Source: Lepus europaeus
Lineage: Eukaryota; Chordata; Mammalia; Lagomorpha; Leporidae
DNA length: 64,000 nucleotides
NCBI RefSeq assembly: GCF_033115175.1
Contig: NC_084834.1
Span: forward strand, 12,559,294 to 12,623,293
Reading direction: 5' to 3'
Each line of letters begins with the position of its first letter. Within the stretch, counting starts at the first letter, position 1. Positions 59,469-64,000 of the stretch are shown here, one piece after another. A model generated the notes under the pieces. That model saw only the letters and a program-made list of their open reading frames with translations. It had not been told where the DNA came from and made no database searches. The position numbers were made by a program, and so were the translations under genes.

Positions 59469-60497
59469 GTTTCCTAAAGGAGCTGTTTATGTATTTTGAA
59501 CTTTGTGTGTAGGTTACTCTACATTCGCTTTTTTTGGTAGTGAAGTTCTTGTTTTGTATTTCTGTGTGCAGCACATCTTTGAGCAAGTGTTGTAGGGCTG
59601 GATGCATGGTTACAAATCCTTTCAGTTTCTGTTTGTCTTGGAAGATCTTTATTTCCCCTTCATTCATAAATGATAGCTTTGCAGGGTATAGTATTCTAGG
59701 TTGGCATTGTTTGTCTTTTAAAACTTGAAATATATCATGCCATTGTCTCCTTGCCTGTAGTGTTTGCGATGAGAAGTCTGGGGTGAGTCTGATTAACTTA
59801 CCCCTGAATGTGATCTGTCGTTTTTCTCTGGCACATTTTAGGATTTGTTCTTTGTGTGTCACTGAGCTGAGTGTTGCCACAATGTGTCATGGTGAATTTC
59901 TCTTCTGGTCTACCCTGTTTGGAGTCCTGGCTATCTTTGAATTTGCCTGTTGTTATCCAGTTGCCTTTGTTTGAAGTTTTCTGATGTTATTTCATTGAAA
60001 ACACCTTCCAATCCATTCTCTCTTTCCACCCCCTCAGGGACTCCTATTAACTGAACATTACACCGTTTGATTGAATCTTGTAGGTCTCCGACCATATTTT
60101 TTTAATTTTTTCATTTCTTCTTCCTGCGTTTGAACTGACTGTATTATTTCTGGAAGTTTGTCTTCAAATTCTGATATTCGGTCTTCTATTTCATCTGTTT
60201 GATTTCCGGGGGAATCCACGGTGTTTTTATATGGTCAATTGAGTTTTTCATTTCCAGTATTTCATTCTGGCTTCTCTTTAGGATCTCTAATCCTTGGGCT
60301 TGTTTTTCATTCCACTCTCGACACTGTTTCTCATTATTTCTAAGTAATCTTATTATTAATTTTCTGAATTCTTTTTCTGGCATGGTTTAAAATTCTTCTT
60401 CTTCAGCCTCTGTTATGGTTGGTTTAGCCTGCTCCATTGGCAAGTTTATGTGTTCTTCTATCTTCTTGTTGTGGGTTTTTGTTTTGTTTTTTGGCAT
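59461..60497 (-). pseudogene. L1 ORF1 (RNA-binding protein) remnant
   Basis: ORF1p is the L1 RNA-binding chaperone that trimerises through a coiled coil. The likely start ATG is at 60,495-60,497 (MPKNKTK, Lys-rich). An in-frame TAA follows near 60,387, then a charged helical stretch (EKEFRKL, NEKQAQGLEI; 60,186-60,383) of coiled-coil type. After further breaks the RNA-recognition part is seen (NVQLIGVPEG near 60,060). The C-terminal domain is open from 59,880 to 59,461 (IRLTPDFSSQTLQARRQW, YPAKLSFMNEGEIK, TMHPALQ). Its TGA at 59,461-59,463 overlaps the start of ORF2 by 8 bases. Several stops and shifts make it non-functional. Confidence 0.88.
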
Positions 60498-60631
60498 TCC
60501 GTCTGGGTGGTTTTTCAGGTTGATTTCCCTCTGCTGTGGGCTGCTGAGTCTGTACCAATATCCAGTGTAAGCAGGCTGCTCTGCTTCTAGAGTTTGCTTA
60601 TTTATGTTTTGCTTATTTATTTATTTTTTGT

Positions 60632-61011
60632 AACTTGTGTGGGCTGGTGTCAGGGCTTTCAGGTGCCAATCTCTGCCCCTTGGGGGCCGGTTTCCTTGTT
60701 CCTATGTTCGCCCTTATGTGTCTGTGCCTGGGGTTCGTTGGTCAGCCACTCTCACTGCACCTCCTGCGTGAGGAGTGTCAAGTAGCTCCAGACCACCTTT
60801 GGACTCTGCCCCTGCTGCTTCCTCCTCCGAAGCAGAGGCCAGCCTCCTTTAAGCCCGAATGTAAACAAACAGGATGGCTGCACTCTGCCTGCTGCAGCTC
60901 TGATTGTGGGTGGGGCGGCTCCTAAGGATCCTTGCGTTTTCGATCCTTCAGTGCATCCCCCTGGATCCTGCCCTCTTCCTGTGGGTGCTATTTAATTTTT
61001 TTCTTTCTGGA
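60632..61011 (-). promoter_or_regulatory. L1 5' UTR monomer, inner copy
   Basis: The stretch begins (plus coordinates) with AACTTGTGTGGGCTGG and repeats at 61,012 with a period of 380 bp. Shared landmarks are GGTGTCAGGGCT, CTCCTTTAAGCCC, ATGTAAACAAACA, ATGGCTGC and GCTGCAGCTC. Tandem 5' monomers carrying promoter activity are known from several mammalian L1 families. Confidence 0.7.
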
Positions 61012-61232
61012 AACTTGAGTAGACTGGTGTCAGGGCTATGAGCTGCCCTCCCTCGCTGCCTGCCCCTGCGCAAGGAGTGCAGTGTCCCTCCACTCCACCT
61101 TTGGGCCCCACCTCCGAAGGTTCGTGTGGAGGCAGAGGCAGTTCTCCTTTAAGCCCATATGTAAACAAACAAGATGGCTGCTCCCCGCCCGCTGCAGCTC
61201 CGATTTGGGGGAGGGATCCTGGATCCTGAATC
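61012..61232 (-). promoter_or_regulatory. L1 5' UTR monomer, outer truncated copy
   Basis: This second copy begins AACTTGAGTAGACTGG and keeps the same landmarks more closely spaced. It is shorter than the inner copy and ends at the target-site duplication, so the insertion was truncated within a monomer, as is common. Confidence 0.65.
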
Positions 61233-61256
61233 GGGTTGTGCATCATATTGTTCTTT
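61233..61256 (+). repeat. L1 target-site duplication, right copy
   Basis: GGGTTGTGCATCATATT followed by GTTCTTT is the partner of 56,612-56,635, with a single A/G difference. Confidence 0.9.
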
Positions 61257-61303
61257 CGTGGCTCCCACTGGGACATGGAGAGAGCACTTTCTGAATTACT
61301 GGA
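61257..61303 (+). repeat. Degenerate ~0.7-kb unit, copy b, middle part
   Basis: This short stretch between the L1 and the LTR contains GCACTTTCTGAATTACTGG (from 61,284), the counterpart of GCACTTTGCAAGTTACC at 62,478. It ends in the 6-bp LTR target site ACTGGA (61,298-61,303). Confidence 0.65.
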
Positions 61304-61365
61304 TGTCGGAGGCCACCTGACAAACCACACAGAGACACGCAGCAGTCAGTCAATTCATCACCACG

Positions 61366-61371
61366 TTTATT
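61366..61371 (-). promoter_or_regulatory. LTR polyadenylation signal
   Basis: AATAAA on the minus strand, followed by a GT-rich stretch before the LTR end, is the expected R/U5 arrangement. Confidence 0.75.
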
Positions 61372-61480
61372 GCCTCGTCGCGTTCCAAGCCAAAGTAGGG
61401 GGCCCGGCGATGAGGGACTGGAGGCAGTCTCCCTAAGGAAACCCTTCAGTCTCTAGCCACGAGCACCAAGAAACACAAGG

Positions 61481-61488
61481 GTATATAC
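61481..61488 (-). promoter_or_regulatory. LTR TATA-like box
   Basis: GTATATAC lies about 110 bases upstream (minus direction) of the AATAAA signal, consistent with a U3/R promoter. Confidence 0.6.
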
Positions 61489-61757
61489 CCCAGGCCCCAT
61501 ACAGATAACATTCATTGTGTGCAATCATGCATAGCACAGGAACGAAACAAGTTTACAAGGTAGCAAAGATCAGGGTACAAGCTCTGCAGATAGAGCAAAG
61601 AACATCATAAACCTTCATCAGAAGTCACATCCTGCCTGCAGGAATGTGGGATGAAAAATCTTGTGCCTACAGAACAAAAGTACAGGAAACAGGATTAGAT
61701 AAGGGACAGCGTCAGCCTGCTGCATCTCATGTCGGGCCAGGGCCACTAGCCCCGACA

Positions 61758-61956
61758 ACTGGATCCTTTCTTTTCATCTGTGACTGTTGTCTCATTTTCT
61801 CCAAGTGGAAGGGAAATTCTTTAAACTCACATGATTGCCAAGGACATAAACAAACCTCTAAGAATGATTTTCAACTTGCCAGTTGTTTTTCTCTCAAAAC
61901 ATGACAACATCTCCCCATTTTCTCCTAATTTGAATTTTTATAGACTTAGCCTTATT
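61758..61956 (+). repeat. Degenerate ~0.7-kb unit, copy b, right part
   Basis: This begins with the LTR target-site copy ACTGGA (61,758-61,763) and continues the interrupted unit (TCCTTTCTTTTCATC, similar to the segment after 63,560). After removing L1 and LTR, the distance from GCACTTT (61,284) to the next TCTCAGAAAAC is about 217 bp, close to the 211 bp seen at 63,551-63,762. Confidence 0.6.
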
Positions 61957-62097
61957 ATGTCTCAGAAAACTTGTGAACATCCACATTATGAGAATGTGTT
62001 GTTTGGGTTGGAGATCACTTGTGTTCCTGCTTTCTGACATGGAGTTGGATCTGCATCTGAAAATCTACTTAGGCAACTTTTGTTTTTTCTTCCACAG

Positions 62098-62141
62098 GAA
62101 GTATGATAGTCTCACTGGAGTCAGACCCAGAATCAGGCATG
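62098..62141 (+). other. Exon-like segment in degenerate unit c
   Basis: A T-rich tract and CCACAG precede it and GTGACT follows. It lies where the 918-bp unit has its 90-bp exon. It is 44 bp long and open in the phase-1 frame (SMIVSLESDPESGM). Related brackets are at 55,597-55,632, 63,192-63,230 and 63,899-63,936. Lengths differ and are not all multiples of three, so these are probably decayed or chance; coding status is not claimed. Confidence 0.25.
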
Positions 62142-62640
62142 GTGACTGACTAGAGCCTTTCAGTGGCAAATGATACCATGCCTCAGCTCAGTAGGGGTCC
62201 ATATGTTTTATGTCTTCTGATCTATGAGATGCTGAAAATTTCATGTGGCATAAGTTCTGAGAACTCCTCTTCAATATGGCTACCATGCTTTCAGGCTAAT
62301 GCTGAGAGCTACTTTTCCCAGAATGTTTGGCTATGTTTTCTTAATGTTCCTGAAACCTTTAGTTTCTGCCACGGAAGGATGTATTTCCTCGATAGAGATT
62401 TGCCCATGTGACACCTGTACAAGACCATCATGTGGAAGCACATCTTCTCTCACTGGCCACAGTTGCACATTCTATGGGCACTTTGCAAGTTACCAGAAAC
62501 TTTGGGATTTTCTATCTTTACCCTTTGCTATATCCTAAGGTCATCTGATGCTTTGTTCTCAGCTGCTGTTCAAATACAAAAAAAAATCTTGAAGAAATTT
62601 AAAATAAGAATTGTATTTTTCAAAACAACTCTCCTATCTA

Positions 62641-62654
62641 TCTGTTTTGTTCTC
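62641..62654 (+). repeat. SINE target-site duplication, left copy
   Basis: TCTGTTTTGTTCTC is repeated exactly at 63,008-63,021. Confidence 0.92.
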
Positions 62655-63007
62655 TTTTTTTTTTTTTTTTTTTTTTTTTGACAGGCAGAGTGGACAGCGA
62701 GAGAAAGAGACAGAGAGAAAGGTCTTCCTTTTGCCGTTGGTTCACCCTCCAATGGCCACCGCGGTAGGCGCGCTGTGGCCGGCGCACCGCGCTGATCCGA
62801 TGGCAGGAGCCAGGTGCTTCTCCTGGTCTCCCATGGGGTGCAGGGCCCAAGCACTTGGGCCATCCTCCACTGCACTCCCTGGCCACAGCAGAGAGCTGGC
62901 CTGGAAGAGGGGCAACCGGGACAGGATCGGTGCCCCGACCGGGACTAGAACCCGGTGTGCCGGCGCCGCAAGGCGGAGGATTAGCCTATTGAGCTGCGGC
63001 GCCGGCC
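62655..63007 (-). mobile_element. Lagomorph C-type SINE (tRNA-derived)
   Basis: On the minus strand the element begins GGCCGGCGCCGCAGCTC and runs 353 bp to a poly-A tail (T-run 62,655-62,679). It contains a pol III A-box-like stretch near 62,986-62,999 and the B box GGGTTCTAGTCCC (62,941-62,953), then the characteristic body and a CT-rich region before the tail. This is the abundant C repeat of rabbits and hares. Perfect 14-bp target-site duplications flank it. The good preservation indicates a fairly young insertion. The small open frames crossing it are not genes. Confidence 0.95.
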
Positions 63008-63021
63008 TCTGTTTTGTTCTC
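63008..63021 (+). repeat. SINE target-site duplication, right copy
   Basis: TCTGTTTTGTTCTC is an exact partner of 62,641-62,654. Confidence 0.92.
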
Positions 63022-63760
63022 ATGCGTTTTCCTTTACTTCTCTTTTGGGGGTACCATAAAGTTCATGACAATCATCATTATGAATTAAACATGGTGGGGT
63101 GTAAAATAATTTATTTTAAACCATGTGCATATTGATATGGGCCTGTTTTCTGAAAACACCATTAGACAGCCTTAGTTCTTTTCATCAACAGAATAAGTAA
63201 CACCACAATGGAAATCCAATCAGTGTCAAGGTGTGTGACTGACCATGATCTTCAGCCCAAATCTAGAGTGGAACCACACTTTCCTTTTGCACTTTATCTT
63301 CTTAGTTACTGAAAAGCACTTTGGTGTATTTCCTTAGGATTTCTTCTTACTTCCATACAGTTTCTTTAAGTTTACACAAAGAATCCATTTTCAAAATATT
63401 CATGTGACCACTAACTTGACTTGGTCTCTTCAGTTGTTATCCAGGAAGGATGGAATTGCTCAGCAGAGATTGTCCTTGAGGGCTCTAATCTAAGGCAAAG
63501 CTTTTGTTTCATGTTGTTCTCTGTGTGGCTTCCAGCAGAACACGGAATGGGCACTTTCCAAGTTACCGTATCCTTTCCTTTTGTCTATACCTGGCTTTTT
63601 CTTTATTGAGGGGTGTTTGCAATTGTTAAGTCACAAATGATATTTAAGGATAGAAATAAGGAATCTAAGGATATATTTGAAATTGGCATTTTTGTTGCTG
63701 AATCATTAAATCTATGAGCCACTTTCTCATTGTACCTCTCTTTATAAACCTATGTTTCTC
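63022..63760 (+). repeat. Degenerate ~0.7-kb unit, copy d
   Basis: Landmarks are TTTTCTGAAAACACC (63,146), acceptor-like ACAG ending at 63,191, AAG|GTGTGTGAC donor-like site at 63,231, CCAGGAAGGAT (63,441) and GGGCACTTTCCAAGTTACC (63,550). GGAAGGAT to GCACTTT is exactly 107 bp. No gene is recognised. Confidence 0.65.
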
Positions 63761-64000
63761 TTGTGTCAGAAAACTCATGAAAATCCACATTATGAGCATA
63801 TATTTCTATGGGTTCAAATAATGTTTTCCTGTTGTCAGTTGATAAAATGATTGCATTCTGCAAATATCCTAAGAAAACTTTTGATTTACCTTCCACAGGT
63901 GATTTAATGCTACCCTGGAGTGTGCACCAGTGTAAGGTATGATGACCGAGTAAAAACATTTTGCAATGGCAGCTGAAGCCTTCTGTCCTCTGCATTCTGA
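63761..64000 (+). repeat. Degenerate ~0.7-kb unit, copy e (cut by window end)
   Basis: It opens with TGTCAGAAAACTCATGA and ATCCACATTATGAG, matching 61,960 onward. An acceptor-like CCACAG ends at 63,898 and a donor-like AAG|GTATGATG lies at 63,937. The repeat family therefore continues beyond the right edge. Confidence 0.65.

Larger units (their letters stand above)
56636..61232 (-). mobile_element. L1 (LINE-1) retrotransposon, internally deleted
   Basis: The element lies on the minus strand: 5' end at about 61,232 and remains of the A-tail (as T) at about 56,636. In its own direction it has two 5' promoter monomers, a broken ORF1, a broken ORF2 lacking reverse transcriptase, and a long 3' UTR with a polypurine tract (C-rich on plus at about 56,701-56,760). 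It is flanked by a 24-bp target-site duplication. At about 4.6 kb it is some 2 kb shorter than typical full-length mammalian L1, accounted for by the ORF2 deletion. It is an inactive copy. Confidence 0.93.
61304..61757 (-). mobile_element. Solo LTR of an endogenous retrovirus
   Basis: A 454-bp element begins TGTCGG and ends CCGACA, the inverted terminal repeats of an LTR, and is flanked by perfect 6-bp duplications ACTGGA (61,298-61,303 and 61,758-61,763). Read on the minus strand it has a TATA-like box (61,481-61,488) and an AATAAA signal (61,366-61,371) about 60 bases before the 3' end, which sets the orientation. No internal viral genes are present, so it is the product of recombination between two LTRs. 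The 6-bp duplication fits class II (beta-like) elements; the family is not identified. Confidence 0.88.
61957..62654 (+). repeat. Degenerate ~0.7-kb unit, copy c, left part
   Basis: This is the clearest degenerate copy. Landmarks are TCTCAGAAAAC followed by ATCCACATTATGAG (61,957), ATCTGAAAATC (62,054), a T-rich tract and CCACAG acceptor-like site ending at 62,097, donor-like GT at 62,142, CTGCCACGGAAGGATGT (62,367) and GGGCACTTTGCAAG (62,476). The acceptor to GGAAGGAT distance is 275 bp and the next is 105 bp. The GGAAGGAT segment aligns directly with the inverted-repeat segment of the 918-bp unit, including a decayed second arm TTCCTCGATAGAG. Confidence 0.7.

Noticed and set aside
62611-63135. 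174-codon forward frame
   Set aside because: It reads through the poly-T and body of the SINE in antisense and is an artefact of the element.

Overview
The window is lagomorph genomic DNA, most likely European rabbit or a close relative. The clearest evidence is a tRNA-derived C-type SINE of the rabbit/hare kind at 62,655-63,007 (minus strand). It is supported by a mammalian L1 (56,636-61,232) and a solo endogenous-retrovirus LTR (61,304-61,757). There are no bacterial-style genes, operons or RNA genes, and no intact protein-coding gene is complete here.

Positions 1-54,121 are one tandem array of a GC- and CpG-rich 918-bp unit. There are 59 copies, nearly identical, all in the same orientation, and the array runs off the left edge. 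Each unit contains one segment that looks like an internal exon: a polypyrimidine tract and CAG acceptor, 90 bases open in all frames, then a GTAGGG donor. The exon is symmetric (phase 1 to phase 1), so any number of copies could be spliced together without breaking the frame. The phase-1 frame gives a 30-residue Asp/Glu/Pro/Thr-rich repeat, and 59 copies would encode about 1,770 residues. I do not recognise the protein. This possible tandem-exon macrosatellite gene is the main candidate for something undescribed.

Variants shared between units show how the array evolved. Three consecutive marked units recur exactly 12 units (11,016 bp) downstream. Five identical units sit next to the right edge, and the outermost unit is the most diverged.

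Positions 54,122-56,635, 61,257-61,303, 61,758-62,654 and 63,008-64,000 are AT-rich DNA in which degenerate repeats of roughly 0.7 kb can be traced. Landmarks in them keep the same spacing as in the 918-bp unit (107 bp between two landmarks, about 272 bp from the acceptor-like site to the first). I therefore infer that the GC-rich array and this AT-rich flank descend from the same ancestral repeat. The L1, LTR and SINE interrupt the flank, each with a target-site duplication; removing them restores the spacing.

The L1 is about 4.6 kb on the minus strand. It has two 5' promoter monomers, a broken ORF1, and an ORF2 whose reverse-transcriptase region is cleanly missing.
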